The notes: a model not told the origin generated them from the sequence alone. 14,304 bases of DNA from Clostridiales bacterium UBA1763 (GCA_002314685.1 DCHB01000053.1:51189-65492); one strand, 5' to 3'. Positions 1 through 7,661 are shown, counted from the stretch's first letter. Numbers and translations: made by a program.

Positions 1-1757
1 GAAATCTGCTTGTAGTAGATTATGAGAATTGTCGAGAACAGGCACACCATGCCGAGAATTATTCCGAGGAACAGGAAGGCGCCGTACATACCGAGAAGGT
101 TTGCGCCTGCATCCCATTTTGTGTCGTAGGTGCCGCTGACCGAGTTGCCGTATTCCTCGTGCAGATTGTCAAATACGGAGTCGCCGAATTCGTCGCTGCG
201 TGCCTCCGCCGCCTCGTAGTCTGTAAAGGATGCGGCTATGCGGTCGGTATATTCGCTTGCGTATTCCCCGTAGCCCTCCTTCTGTGCGAGGTAGATATCC
301 TCAAGCACGCTGTCATCGGACACTATTATGCCTATGCTGTAGCCCGCGTCGTTCATCTGACCGCCTATCGGGAAATAGCTGAAGCTTTCCTTAACCTTGT
401 ACTCCCTGCCGCCGATTGTCAGCGATGCGGGCGGCTCGGAAGCATCATTGTTGTCGATTGATGCCCTGCAATACACAATCTCGTCTGCGGCAAGCTCAAA
501 ATTCTGATGGTTTGCAATGAGCTTTGCGTTCATCAGCCGGTCATAATCGCTCTTTGTAATGAAGCTGGCGCTTGTTATCTCATCCAGATTCCAGCCGCCC
601 GTGACCTCTGTGCGCATAAGCAGCTTGCCGTCGCGCAGAAGATACGATACGGACAGATACCGCTGAGCTTCAACAGAGCTTATCTCGAGACCGTTTTCCG
701 CGGCGGCTTTATTGACAATATCGCCAAGCTCAGCGGAGGAAATGCTCCTCGTGCCCGTGTCCGTATCGCAGAAGGCGGAGATATAAAAATCCTCGGGGTA
801 GCGCGAATCAAGCGACTCCTGCATACCCGTATACAGACTGACCGTCGTTGAAATCATGACGAGAATGCCCGTTGCGAGAATTGCTATTGAGGCAAGTCCG
901 ACTGCATTCTGCTTCATGCGGAAAAGCAGTCCAGCAACCGCGGGCATGTGGCGTTTGCTGTAATAATAATTTCTGTTTTTCTTCAGGCATTTGAGCACAA
1001 AGGTCGTGCCCGTGACGAAGAGAAAATAGGTGCCGATAATGACGAGAATAACCGCGGGGAAAAACCACGTCAGCGCCTTCATCGCAGTTTTAACGCTCAG
1101 CGAAATCACATAGCCGCTTGACATTGCGAGAACGCCTGTAATGAGCATAGCCCATTTTACCTTCGGCTCACGCTCACCCGTGTGACTTTCAGCTAATAGC
1201 TCAACGGGCTTGAGCTTGCGCACGGAGACACTGTTTACTAAAAACGCAAGCAGGTCAAACAGCGCAAAAGCGGCGGCGGGAATGAGAAGCGTTTTTGCAT
1301 TTATGTAGTAAAAGCCCGCGATAGGCTCGGTCTGCAAAAGCCTGCATATAAGCAGTGAAAACAGCTTGTAAAACAGCATACCCGCGCCTACACCGAGGGC
1401 AAGGGAGCTTGCGGAGTTAAAAACGGATTCGGAGAAAAGCACTCTGACAATGTGTCGCTTTTCCATGCCGAGAACGTTGTAAAGTCCGTATTCGCTCTTG
1501 CGGCGCTTCATCAAAAACGAGTTGATGTAAAGAATAAGCACGAGCGACAGCAGGCCGAGGACTGCCGTGCCTATCGCCATGAAGCTGACAACATAGTCGC
1601 CGCCCTTGAGGTCTGCAAGGCGGTCATCGGTTGCAAGCGCGAAGGCTATGTAAAAGCAGGCAAGCAGTCCCGCCTCAGCTAAAATTCGCGGCACGTATAG
1701 GCGCGGATTTTTCTTTATGTTGTCCGAGGCTATTTTTGAATAAATGCCCGATTTCAT
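1..1757 (-). CDS. BceB/FtsX-like ABC transporter permease (C-terminus cut by window edge)
   Basis: Membrane subunit of a Bce-type peptide-sensing or detoxifying ABC transporter. Reading from an ATG at 1757, I see 585 uninterrupted codons to the left edge. The N-terminus (MKSGIYSKIASDNIKKN) is typical of the family. Membrane segments appear near residues 31-42 and 54-77, with more up to about residue 305. They are followed by a soluble stretch of about 240 residues (about 305-545), then another membrane segment (about 553-580) ending in IIYYKQI at the edge. The large extracytoplasmic domain between the seventh and eighth helices is the hallmark of BceB proteins, where it senses the peptide. 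Family members are usually about 650 residues, so about 70-80 are missing. The start overlaps the stop of the ATPase gene by an ATGA, so the two are translationally coupled. Family assignment is firm; the ligand is unknown. No cognate BceRS genes are visible, but they could lie to the left. Confidence 0.9.
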   Translation of the reverse strand, partial: MKSGIYSKIASDNIKKNPRLYVPRILAEAGLLACFYIAFALATDDRLADLKGGDYVVSFMAIGTAVLGLLSLVLILYINSFLMKRRKSEYGLYNVLGMEKRHIVRVLFSESVFNSASSLALGVGAGMLFYKLFSLLICRLLQTEPIAGFYYINAKTLLIPAAAFALFDLLAFLVNSVSVRKLKPVELLAESHTGEREPKVKWAMLITGVLAMSSGYVISLSVKTAMKALTWFFPAVILVIIGTYFLFVTGTTFVLKCLKKNRNYYYSKRHMPAVAGLLFRMKQNAVGLASIAILATGILVMISTTVSLYTGMQESLDSRYPEDFYISAFCDTDTGTRSISSAELGDIVNKAAAENGLEISSVEAQRYLSVSYLLRDGKLLMRTEVTGGWNLDEITSASFITKSDYDRLMNAKLIANHQNFELAADEIVYCRASIDNNDASEPPASLTIGGREYKVKESFSYFPIGGQMNDAGYSIGIIVSDDSVLEDIYLAQKEGYGEYASEYTDRIAASFTDYEAAEARSDEFGDSVFDNLHEEYGNSVSGTYDTKWDAGANLLGMYGAFLFLGIILGMVCLFSTILIIYYKQI

Positions 1758-2518
1758 TCGCGCTCACCCCCGGTGCGCAGGAGCGTAAGCGTGTCGGAAA
1801 TTTTCTTGTAAAGCTCTTCATTTGTGCTGTCACCGCGGTAAATCTGATGAAACAGCACGCCGTCACGGATAAACAGCACGCGGTTTGCGTGGGAGGCGGC
1901 ATCGGTCGAGTGCGTTACCATGAGAATGGTCTGCCCCGTTGCATTCACCTGCTCGAAAACACGCAGTAAATCGTTTGCCGAGGAGCTGTCGAGCGCACCC
2001 GTGGGCTCGTCTGCAAGGATGAGCTTGGGGTTTGTTATGAGTGCTCTTGCAACTGCGGCACGCTGCTTTTGTCCGCCCGAAACCTCGTAGGGGAACTTGG
2101 GCAGAAGCTCAAAGATACCGAGCGCCTTCGCAATCGGCTCAAGCTTCTTTTCCATCTCGCGCACGGGCTCCCCGCTGAGCACTAAGGGCAGAAGAATATT
2201 GTCCTTGAGGGAGAAGGTGTCGAGCAGATTAAACTCCTGAAACACGAAGCCGAGATTTTCACGGCGAAAAGCGGCAAGCGTTGACTCCTTGACATCGTCA
2301 AGCACCTTGCCGTCAAGAACGACCTTGCCCGCTGTGGGCTTGTCGAGTGCGGCAAGAATGTTCAGTAGGGTTGTTTTGCCCGAGCCCGATTCGCCCATTA
2401 TTGCGACATATTCGCCCTCGTCCACGGAGAAGGTAATATTTTTCAGTGCCTGCACCTGATTGCCGCCGAAGCGGGTGGTGTAGGTCTTTTTGAGATTTTC
2501 AACAGATAAGATTGACAT
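1754..2518 (-). CDS. BceA-like ABC transporter ATP-binding protein
   Basis: A 254-residue cytoplasmic ATPase that powers the FtsX-like permease encoded immediately downstream. The full set of ABC motifs is present: Walker A GESGSGKTT (residues 42-50), Q-loop FQEF (about 93-96), signature VSGGQKQR (146-153), Walker B LILADE (166-171), D-loop GALD and the H-loop histidine 203 in MVTHSTD. The length and the sequence EPTGALDSSS match the LolD/MacB/BceA branch. A good ribosome binding site (AAGGAGA) lies about 8 bases before the ATG at 2518. Its TGA overlaps the permease ATG. With a permease that has a large extracellular domain, it probably contributes to resistance to cell-wall-active peptides such as bacitracin-like compounds; that role is inferred from the family. 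The upstream region has an inverted repeat that may be a response-regulator site. Confidence 0.95.
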   Translation of the reverse strand: MSILSVENLKKTYTTRFGGNQVQALKNITFSVDEGEYVAIMGESGSGKTTLLNILAALDKPTAGKVVLDGKVLDDVKESTLAAFRRENLGFVFQEFNLLDTFSLKDNILLPLVLSGEPVREMEKKLEPIAKALGIFELLPKFPYEVSGGQKQRAAVARALITNPKLILADEPTGALDSSSANDLLRVFEQVNATGQTILMVTHSTDAASHANRVLFIRDGVLFHQIYRGDSTNEELYKKISDTLTLLRTGGERE

Positions 2519-2536
2519 GGTCGGTCTCCTTTATTT

Positions 2537-2560
2537 TTTTGATGGCATCATAATATCAAG
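2537..2560 (-). promoter_or_regulatory. Possible -10 of the ABC transporter operon
   Basis: On the minus strand there is a TATTAT at about 2550-2555, some 32 bases upstream of the ATG. No recognisable -35 hexamer lies at the right distance. A promoter with a -10 but a poor -35 would fit activation by a response regulator bound at the inverted repeat further upstream. This is weak evidence from sequence only. Confidence 0.3.
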
Positions 2561-2595
2561 ACTGCGGAGTCCGTGCCATTTATTTGAGTGACACT

Positions 2596-2617
2596 TGTGT
2601 GACGCTTTTGTCACACA
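2596..2617. promoter_or_regulatory. Inverted repeat upstream of the BceAB-like operon
   Basis: Perfect 8-base arms, TGTGTGAC (2596-2603) and GTCACACA (2610-2617), are separated by 6 bases. An extra partial copy of the motif (GTGACAC) lies just beside it at about 2588-2594. The repeat lies 78-99 bases upstream of the ATPase start, which is where response regulators of Bce systems bind to activate their transporter genes. It may be such a site; the exact motif is not one I recognise. It lies well upstream of the divergent nucleotidase promoter (-35 at 2687), so it more likely serves the transporter. Confidence 0.4.
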
Positions 2618-2663
2618 CAAAATCACAGCCGCTGTCATTATAGCCACCGAGCCATAGCCCGTC

Positions 2664-2703
2664 AATAGACGGTCTGTAAACGCGTATTTACTCGCCGTCT
2701 ATT
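2664..2703. promoter_or_regulatory. Nested 40-base dyad over the nucleotidase promoter
   Basis: Outer arms AATAGACGG (2664-2672) and CCGTCTATT (2695-2703), and inner arms GTAAA (2676-2680) and TTTAC (2687-2691), share one centre at 2683/2684. The right half covers the -35 hexamer and part of the spacer of the promoter for the gene at 2750. It ends before the -10, so it is probably upstream of the transcript start and acts as DNA. A dimeric repressor operator is the simplest reading. Confidence 0.4.
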
Positions 2704-2715
2704 ATGATGTATAAT
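2687..2715 (+). promoter_or_regulatory. Promoter of the HAD nucleotidase-like gene
   Basis: TTTACT at 2687-2692 (four of six matches to TTGACA) and a perfect TATAAT at 2710-2715 are separated by 17 bases. The expected transcript start is near 2722, giving a leader of about 28 bases with a GAAAGG ribosome binding site at 2732-2737. Confidence 0.6.
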
Positions 2716-2749
2716 GCTTCTGTAATAATAAGAAAGGCACACCCGAAAT

Positions 2750-3319
2750 ATGATAATAGGCATTGACATCGACGACACCCTGACCGACACCTTTGACTTT
2801 TTTCAGCCCTGCGTCGCCGAATTTTTCGGCTTGGACATTGAGTTTCTCAAGGCGCACAACATATCCTGCAACAACATTCCCGCGCCGTGGAATGAAAATG
2901 AGCTTGAGTTTTGCCGCGCATACTACGACGACCTCGCACCCGAAACACCCTTCAAGCCCGATGCCGCATGGGGAATGGCAAGGCTGCACGAAATGGGGCA
3001 CAGGACCGTCGTAATAACCGCGAGAACTCCCGATTTTTACACCGACCCCTATGCGACTACCCGCCTTGAGCTTGAAAACGGGCATATTGAATACGACAAG
3101 CTTGTATGCACTCTTGATAAGAAATCCGCCTGCCTCGCCGAGGGCGTTGAGCTTTTCATAGACGACTCGGTTAAAAACTGCACGGCAGTCAACAGCGAGG
3201 GCATACCCGTCCTGCTTTTCGAATGCAAGGCAAATGCAGATACGAAAACAGACTTCACCCGAGTTTCAAGCTGGGCAGAAATAATAGAACTTGTCAAGGA
3301 AATGCAAAAACAGCACTGA
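2750..3319 (+). CDS. HAD-superfamily 5'-nucleotidase-like phosphatase
   Basis: A 189-residue cytoplasmic protein with all HAD motifs: motif I DIDDTLTD, with the nucleophile Asp6 and acid/base Asp8; motif II ITAR (89-92); a candidate motif III lysine (124 or 125); and motif IV FIDDS with Asp138/Asp139. The DxDDT(L)TD motif I, the size and the absence of a large cap resemble the NT5C/YqfW group of putative nucleotidases, which dephosphorylate (deoxy)nucleotides; the substrate here cannot be read from sequence. It starts at the ATG at 2750, with GAAAGG 12 bases upstream, and has its own promoter. It is transcribed alone, divergent from the ABC transporter and convergent with fumC. Its TGA lies inside the terminator stem. 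Confidence 0.8.
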   Translation: MIIGIDIDDTLTDTFDFFQPCVAEFFGLDIEFLKAHNISCNNIPAPWNENELEFCRAYYDDLAPETPFKPDAAWGMARLHEMGHRTVVITARTPDFYTDPYATTRLELENGHIEYDKLVCTLDKKSACLAEGVELFIDDSVKNCTAVNSEGIPVLLFECKANADTKTDFTRVSSWAEIIELVKEMQKQH

Positions 3320-3343
3320 GTTGAATGAACTCAGTGCTGTTTT
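3307..3343. terminator. Bidirectional terminator between the nucleotidase gene and fumC
   Basis: A perfect 16-base inverted repeat (3307-3322 and 3328-3343) with loop GAATG, A-tract on the left and T-tract on the right, so it can end transcription from both sides. It overlaps the last codons and stop of the plus-strand gene and starts 4 bases after the fumC stop. Confidence 0.9.
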
Positions 3344-3347
3344 CGTT

Positions 3348-4706
3348 TTATACAAGCTTTTCGGGGTTTACAATCTCGTCGAATTCCTGCTCGGTGAGGC
3401 AGCCCATTGACACAACCGCCTGCTTTAAGCTTGTGCCCTCGGTCTGCGCCTTCTTTGCGCATTTTGCCGCCATATCGTAGCCGAGCTTCGGCGTCAGGCA
3501 GGTCACGAGCATAAGCGAATTGTGCAGGTAGTAATCCATCTTCTCCGCTACGGGCTCGATGCCCTCAACACAGTGCACTCTGAACGAATCCATTGCGTCG
3601 GCAAGAAGCTCTGCCGACATGAGGAAGTTGTACGCCGTGACGGGCTGAAATACATTCAGCTCAAAGTTGCCCTGACTCGCCGCAATACCTATCGCGGCAT
3701 CGTTGCCCATTACCTGCACGCACACCATAGTCAGTGCCTCGCACTGAGTCGGATTTACCTTGCCGGGCATTATACTGCTTCCCGGCTCGTTTGCGGGAAT
3801 TGTAATCTCGCCGAGTCCGCAGCGCGGTCCCGCCGCGAGCCAGCGGATATCGTTTGCAACCTTCATAAGGTTCGACGCGAGTGCCTTCATTGCGCCGTGA
3901 CTGAATACCGCGGCATCCTTTGAGGTCAGCGCGTGGAACTTGTTTTTATCGGGCACAAACTCGCCGCCGACCGCCTCGTTTAAGTATTTGCAAACGCTCT
4001 CATCGTAGCCTGCGGGGGCGTTGAGTCCCGTGCCTACTGCGGTGCCGCCGATTGCGAGCTTGTTGAGCTCTTTAAGGCTCGCCTCAATCATGCCGCAGGG
4101 TGCCTCAACGAGCTCACGCCAGCCCGAAACCTCCTGCGCAAAGCGAAGCGGCACGGCATCCTGCAGATGCGTTCTGCCTATCTTAATCTGCTCGGGGTAC
4201 TTGTCCTCAAGTGCCTTGAGGGACGCGGCAAGTGCCCTCGCCGAGGGGAGAAGCCTCTCTTTAAGCACCGTTGCCGCCGCAATGTTCAGTGCCGCGGGAT
4301 AGGTGTCGTTTGATGACTGCGAACGGTTTACATGGTCGTTCGGGTGGAGCTTCATTCCGCGCTCTGCGGCGAGGATTGCTATAAGCTCGTTGACGTTCAT
4401 ATTCGTCTGCGTGCCGCTTCCCGTCTGCCACACCGCGAGAGGAAATTCATCCTTCCATTTGCCCGCGACTATCTCATCGCAAATTTCGCAAATAATCTGC
4501 GCCTGACCCGCGTTTATTCTGCCCGCGTCGAGGTTTGCCCTTGCGCACGCCGCCTTTAGGCGTGCAAAAGCCGTTATAATCGCCTCGGGCTGCTTCTGCG
4601 AGCCGATTTTGAAGTTTTCAAAGCTTCGCTGAGTCTGTGCGCCCCAATGATGCTCTGCGGGCACCTCAATCGCGCCCATGCTGTCGTATTCTGTTCTTGT
4701 TTTCAT
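3348..4706 (-). CDS. fumC: Class II fumarate hydratase
   Basis: Catalyses reversible hydration of fumarate to L-malate; iron-independent, cytoplasmic, normally a homotetramer. The 452-residue length is typical of the family. Signatures seen: TGSGTQTNMNVNE (95-107), HPNDHVNRSQSSND (121-134), GRTHLQDA with the catalytic-region His180, and the superfamily loop SSIMPGKVNPTQ (310-321), whose Ser310 corresponds to the catalytic serine. HPNDHVN and GKVNPTQ favour fumarase over aspartase. The ATG at 4706 has a GGGGG-rich ribosome binding site about 8 bases before it; a short CCGA/TCGG hairpin abuts it. It lies only 39 bases after argH, whose product releases fumarate, so it probably converts ArgH-derived fumarate to malate. 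It ends at the shared terminator at 3307-3343. Confidence 0.95.
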   Translation of the reverse strand: MKTRTEYDSMGAIEVPAEHHWGAQTQRSFENFKIGSQKQPEAIITAFARLKAACARANLDAGRINAGQAQIICEICDEIVAGKWKDEFPLAVWQTGSGTQTNMNVNELIAILAAERGMKLHPNDHVNRSQSSNDTYPAALNIAAATVLKERLLPSARALAASLKALEDKYPEQIKIGRTHLQDAVPLRFAQEVSGWRELVEAPCGMIEASLKELNKLAIGGTAVGTGLNAPAGYDESVCKYLNEAVGGEFVPDKNKFHALTSKDAAVFSHGAMKALASNLMKVANDIRWLAAGPRCGLGEITIPANEPGSSIMPGKVNPTQCEALTMVCVQVMGNDAAIGIAASQGNFELNVFQPVTAYNFLMSAELLADAMDSFRVHCVEGIEPVAEKMDYYLHNSLMLVTCLTPKLGYDMAAKCAKKAQTEGTSLKQAVVSMGCLTEQEFDEIVNPEKLV

Positions 4707-4745
4707 GCTGTTTACCCCCGATTTTCGGATAAAGCATTGCCGCTT

Positions 4746-6119
4746 TTATTTCAGCTTATTTCTCACGAACTGTATCTGATTTTCAACGGACTTGACCGAG
4801 GTGCCGCCGACGGATATGCGCTTTTCCGCGCAGGCGCAGATGTCGATATCCGCGTAGAGGTCCTCATCAAACAGCTCGCTGTATTTCTTATACTCCTCAA
4901 AGGGCAGTGCCTCGAGGGTGGTTTTCTTCGCAATGCAGTCGGCAACGAGTCTGCCCGAAATTTTGTATGCAGTTCTGAAGGGCATACCCTTCTTTACGAG
5001 GTAATCGGCGAGGTCTGTTGCGTTTATAAAGCCCTCCTGTGCCGCCCGCTTCATATTCTCGGGCAGGACCTTCATCTGTGCTATCATGGGGCTTGCAACC
5101 TTGAGGCACATTTTCACCGTATCGACGGCATCGAATATGCCCTCCTTGTCCTCCTGCATATCCTTGTTGTATGCAAGGGGCAGACCCTTGAGCGTTGTGA
5201 GTATCGCCATGAGGTCGCCGTAAACTCTGCCCGTTTTGCCGCGGATAAGCTCCGCCATATCGGGATTTTTCTTCTGCGGCATTATGGACGAGCCCGTTGT
5301 GTAATTATCCGAAAGCTCGATGAACTTAAACTCCCAGCTTGACCAGAGGATAATCTCCTCGGACATTCTCGAAAGGTGCATCATGAGCACGGAGAATGCC
5401 GACAGAAGCTCCACGCAGTAGTCGCGGTCGGATACGCCGTCAAGGCTGTTGAGTGCGATTTCGTCAAAGCCGAGTGCCGCCGCCTCCATATATCTGTCCG
5501 TATCGTAGGTCGTGCCCGCAAGAGCACAGCAGCCTATTGGCGAGACGTTCATTCTCTTCATCGCATCGCCGAGTCTGTCGGCATCGCGCAGGAGCATCAT
5601 CGCATAAGCCATAAGATGATGTCCGAAGCTTATGGGCTGAGCCCTCTGCAGATGAGTGTAGCCCGGCATAATGGTCGCCTTATTCTCCTCCGCCTTGTCG
5701 GTCAGTGCGGCAATCAGCTCACGCACGAGCGCTATAATGTCGCTGACCTCCTCCCTGAGATACATTCTCAGATCGAGCGCAACCTGGTCATTGCGGCTTC
5801 TTGCGGTGTGAAGCTTTTTGCCCGTGTCGCCTATCCTCTCGGTGAGCACCTGCTCGACAAACATATGAATGTCCTCACAGCTCATGTCAAACTCAAGTGC
5901 GCCCGACTGCAAATCGTCGAGAATTGTCTGCAGTGCGTCGATAATTTTATCGGCATCCTCCTGCGCAATTATACCCTTTGCACCGAGCATCGCGGCGTGC
6001 GCCATGCTTCCCTTTATATCCTGCTTATACATACGGCAGTCAAAGGGGATTGATGAATTGAAATCGTCTGCAATTTTATCCGTCTGTCCCGCAGTTCTGC
6101 CTGCCCACATCTTTGCCAT
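4746..6119 (-). CDS. argH: Argininosuccinate lyase
   Basis: Last step of arginine synthesis: splits argininosuccinate into arginine and fumarate. The 457 residues match the usual length. Superfamily motifs are intact: TARSRNDQ (105-112), GYTHLQRAQP (153-162) and the signature loop GSSIMPQKKNPD (276-287), which carries the catalytic serine. The ATG at 6119 is preceded by AAAGG about 8 bases upstream. A terminator-like hairpin separates it from argG; the gap is 94 bases. It belongs to the same fold family as the FumC encoded next to it, but the two are clearly distinct enzymes, not a recent duplication. Confidence 0.97.
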   Translation of the reverse strand: MAKMWAGRTAGQTDKIADDFNSSIPFDCRMYKQDIKGSMAHAAMLGAKGIIAQEDADKIIDALQTILDDLQSGALEFDMSCEDIHMFVEQVLTERIGDTGKKLHTARSRNDQVALDLRMYLREEVSDIIALVRELIAALTDKAEENKATIMPGYTHLQRAQPISFGHHLMAYAMMLLRDADRLGDAMKRMNVSPIGCCALAGTTYDTDRYMEAAALGFDEIALNSLDGVSDRDYCVELLSAFSVLMMHLSRMSEEIILWSSWEFKFIELSDNYTTGSSIMPQKKNPDMAELIRGKTGRVYGDLMAILTTLKGLPLAYNKDMQEDKEGIFDAVDTVKMCLKVASPMIAQMKVLPENMKRAAQEGFINATDLADYLVKKGMPFRTAYKISGRLVADCIAKKTTLEALPFEEYKKYSELFDEDLYADIDICACAEKRISVGGTSVKSVENQIQFVRNKLK

Positions 6120-6163
6120 AATCGTTTCCTTTCGGCATTACATAGAAAATGTTTTTTTATGAT

Positions 6164-6199
6164 AAAATTGCGTCAGACAATACAGACTGACGCAATTTT
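6164..6199 (-). terminator. Hairpin between argG and argH
   Basis: Perfect 13-base arms (6164-6176 and 6187-6199) with a 10-base loop. Read on the minus strand, the stem is followed by TTTT and, a little further on, a run of A. It lies 15 bases after the argG stop. It should end or reduce argG transcription before argH, so argH-fumC may be partly uncoupled. I see only weak promoter hexamers for argH downstream (TTTATC and TATGTA, spaced 16). Confidence 0.7.
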
Positions 6200-6213
6200 T
6201 AACCTGAATATAC

Positions 6214-7431
6214 TTACTTTTTGCCGTCAACCATGGCCTGAACCTTAATGGGCAGACCGTAGAGGTTAATGAAGCCTGCGGCATCAGCCTGATTGTAGTC
6301 GCTCTCGCCGAAGGTTGCAATTTCCTCGGAGTACAGGGAGTACGGGCTCCATACACCTGCGTTTATCATGTTGCCCTTGTAGAGCTTGAGCTTAACGGTT
6401 CCTGTTACGCGCTCCTGAGTCTTGTCAACGAATGCGGAAAGTGCCTCACGCAGAGGAGTGAACCACTGACCGTTGTAAACGAGCTCTGCGAAGGTGATTG
6501 CGAGCTTCTGCTTCTCGTGAGCAGTCATCTTGTCGAGGCAGATAGTCTCGAGAACATTGTGTGCCTTGTAAAGGATTGCGCCGCCCGGGGTTTCGTAAAC
6601 GCCGCGGCACTTGATGCCGACGAGGCGGTTTTCAACTATGTCGAGCAGACCGATGCCGTTTGCACCGCCGAGCTCGTTGAGCTTGAGGATAACGCCCTTG
6701 GGGCTGAGCTTCTCGCCGTCAACCGCTACGGGAACGCCCTTCTCAAAGTCGATTGTTACATAGGTCGGCACATCGGGTGCATTGACGGGGCTTACGCTCA
6801 TTTCGAGGAAGCCTTCCTTCTCGTATGTGGGCTCATTGCCGGGATCCTCGAGGTCAAGACCCTCGTGGGAGAGATGCCAGAGGTTCTTATCCTTGGAGTA
6901 GTTGGTCTCGCGGTTAATCTTGAGAGGAATGTTGTGTGCCTCGGCATAGTCAATCTCTTCCTCGCGGGACTTGATGCTCCACTCACGCCACGGGGCGATA
7001 ATGTGCATATTCGGTGCAAAGTGCTTGATTGCGAGCTCGAAACGAACCTGGTCGTTGCCCTTGCCCGTGCAGCCGTGGCAGATAGCATCGGCGCCTTCCT
7101 TGAGAGCTATCTCAACAAGACCCTTTGCGATGAGGGGGCGTGCATGGGAGGTACCGAGCAGGTACTCCTCATACACTGCGCCTGCCTTGAGGCAGGGCAT
7201 GATGAAGTCAGCGGCGTATTCCTCGGTGAGGTCGAGGACGTACAGCTTGCTTGCGCCTGTCTTGAGAGCCTTCTCCTCGAGTCCCTCAAGCTCGTCAGCC
7301 TGACCGACATTGCCCGATACTGCGATAACCTCGCAGTTATTGTAATTTTCCTTCAGCCAGGGGATGATAATGGATGTATCAAGACCGCCCGAATAGGCGA
7401 GTACTACTTTTTTTATGTTTTCTTTATTCAT
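6214..7431 (-). CDS. argG: Argininosuccinate synthase
   Basis: Joins citrulline and aspartate with ATP to make argininosuccinate, the substrate of ArgH encoded just downstream. The 405-residue length is normal. The N-terminal PP-loop AYSGGLDTS (12-20) binds ATP, and further conserved stretches such as GCTGKGNDQVRFE (about 119-131) and INRETNYSKDKN are visible. The ATG at 7431 follows GGAGGAAG by about 7 bases. Its promoter and several ArgR-like half-sites are in the upstream divergent region, so repression by arginine through ArgR/AhrC is likely, by inference from the motifs. Confidence 0.97.
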   Translation of the reverse strand: MNKENIKKVVLAYSGGLDTSIIIPWLKENYNNCEVIAVSGNVGQADELEGLEEKALKTGASKLYVLDLTEEYAADFIMPCLKAGAVYEEYLLGTSHARPLIAKGLVEIALKEGADAICHGCTGKGNDQVRFELAIKHFAPNMHIIAPWREWSIKSREEEIDYAEAHNIPLKINRETNYSKDKNLWHLSHEGLDLEDPGNEPTYEKEGFLEMSVSPVNAPDVPTYVTIDFEKGVPVAVDGEKLSPKGVILKLNELGGANGIGLLDIVENRLVGIKCRGVYETPGGAILYKAHNVLETICLDKMTAHEKQKLAITFAELVYNGQWFTPLREALSAFVDKTQERVTGTVKLKLYKGNMINAGVWSPYSLYSEEIATFGESDYNQADAAGFINLYGLPIKVQAMVDGKK

Positions 7432-7445
7432 TGTTTCTTCCTCCG

Positions 7446-7459
7446 TAAATTATTATTCG
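7446..7459. promoter_or_regulatory. Candidate ArgR/AhrC box in the argG leader
   Basis: TAAAT-TATT-ATTCG matches the ARG-box pattern TGAAT-WWWW-ATTCA at 8 of 10 arm positions. It lies between the argG promoter and the ribosome binding site, a place where a bound repressor would block transcription. Confidence 0.4.
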
Positions 7460-7471
7460 TACCACCTGCAT

Positions 7472-7500
7472 ATTATTCACTATTTTTTCAGTTTTGTCAA
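7472..7500 (-). promoter_or_regulatory. argG promoter
   Basis: On the minus strand, a perfect TTGACA (7500-7495) and AATAAT (7477-7472) are separated by 17 bases. The transcript would start near 7465, giving a leader of about 34 bases. The -10 overlaps the ArgR-like half-site TGAATAAT (7479-7472), fitting repression by arginine. Confidence 0.7.
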
Positions 7501-7582
7501 CCGTTTTACGCCCCGTTTATTGAATAGTATTATACAAATTTCTATGTATTTTTCTGCCTGTTATATGGCACATTCCACTAAA

Positions 7583-7661
7583 ATGAATATTATCTGCGGA
7601 TATTCATAATTTTACGCATCAAATATTCATTTTTGAAGAATTATTCGCATTTTGTGAATAA
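7583..7661. promoter_or_regulatory. Cluster of ArgR/AhrC-like half-sites
   Basis: ATGAATAT (7583-7590) and ATATTCAT (7600-7607) form an inverted repeat with a 9-base gap. A second ATATTCAT lies at 7623-7630. The near-full box TGAAG-AATT-ATTCG at 7634-7647 matches 8 of 10 arm positions of the ARG box with the proper 4-base core. Another half-site, GTGAATAA, is at 7654-7661. Clusters of weak and strong boxes are typical of hexameric arginine repressors. The cluster sits between the argG and phzF-like promoters, so it may act on both. Confidence 0.5.

Noticed and set aside
7455..7472. AGGTGGTAC on the minus strand in the argG leader, resembling the conserved T-box sequence AGGGTGGNACC.
   Set aside because: The leader is only about 34 bases from the best promoter, with no specifier stem or terminator/antiterminator pair, so a T-box is not possible there.
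6517..7527. A 336-codon open frame on the plus strand opposite argG.
   Set aside because: It mirrors the argG codons and has no family resemblance; argG is certain. Long antisense frames come from the strong third-base bias of these genes. The same holds for frames opposite argH (4647-5342, 5376-6053) and the symporter (8541-9239).
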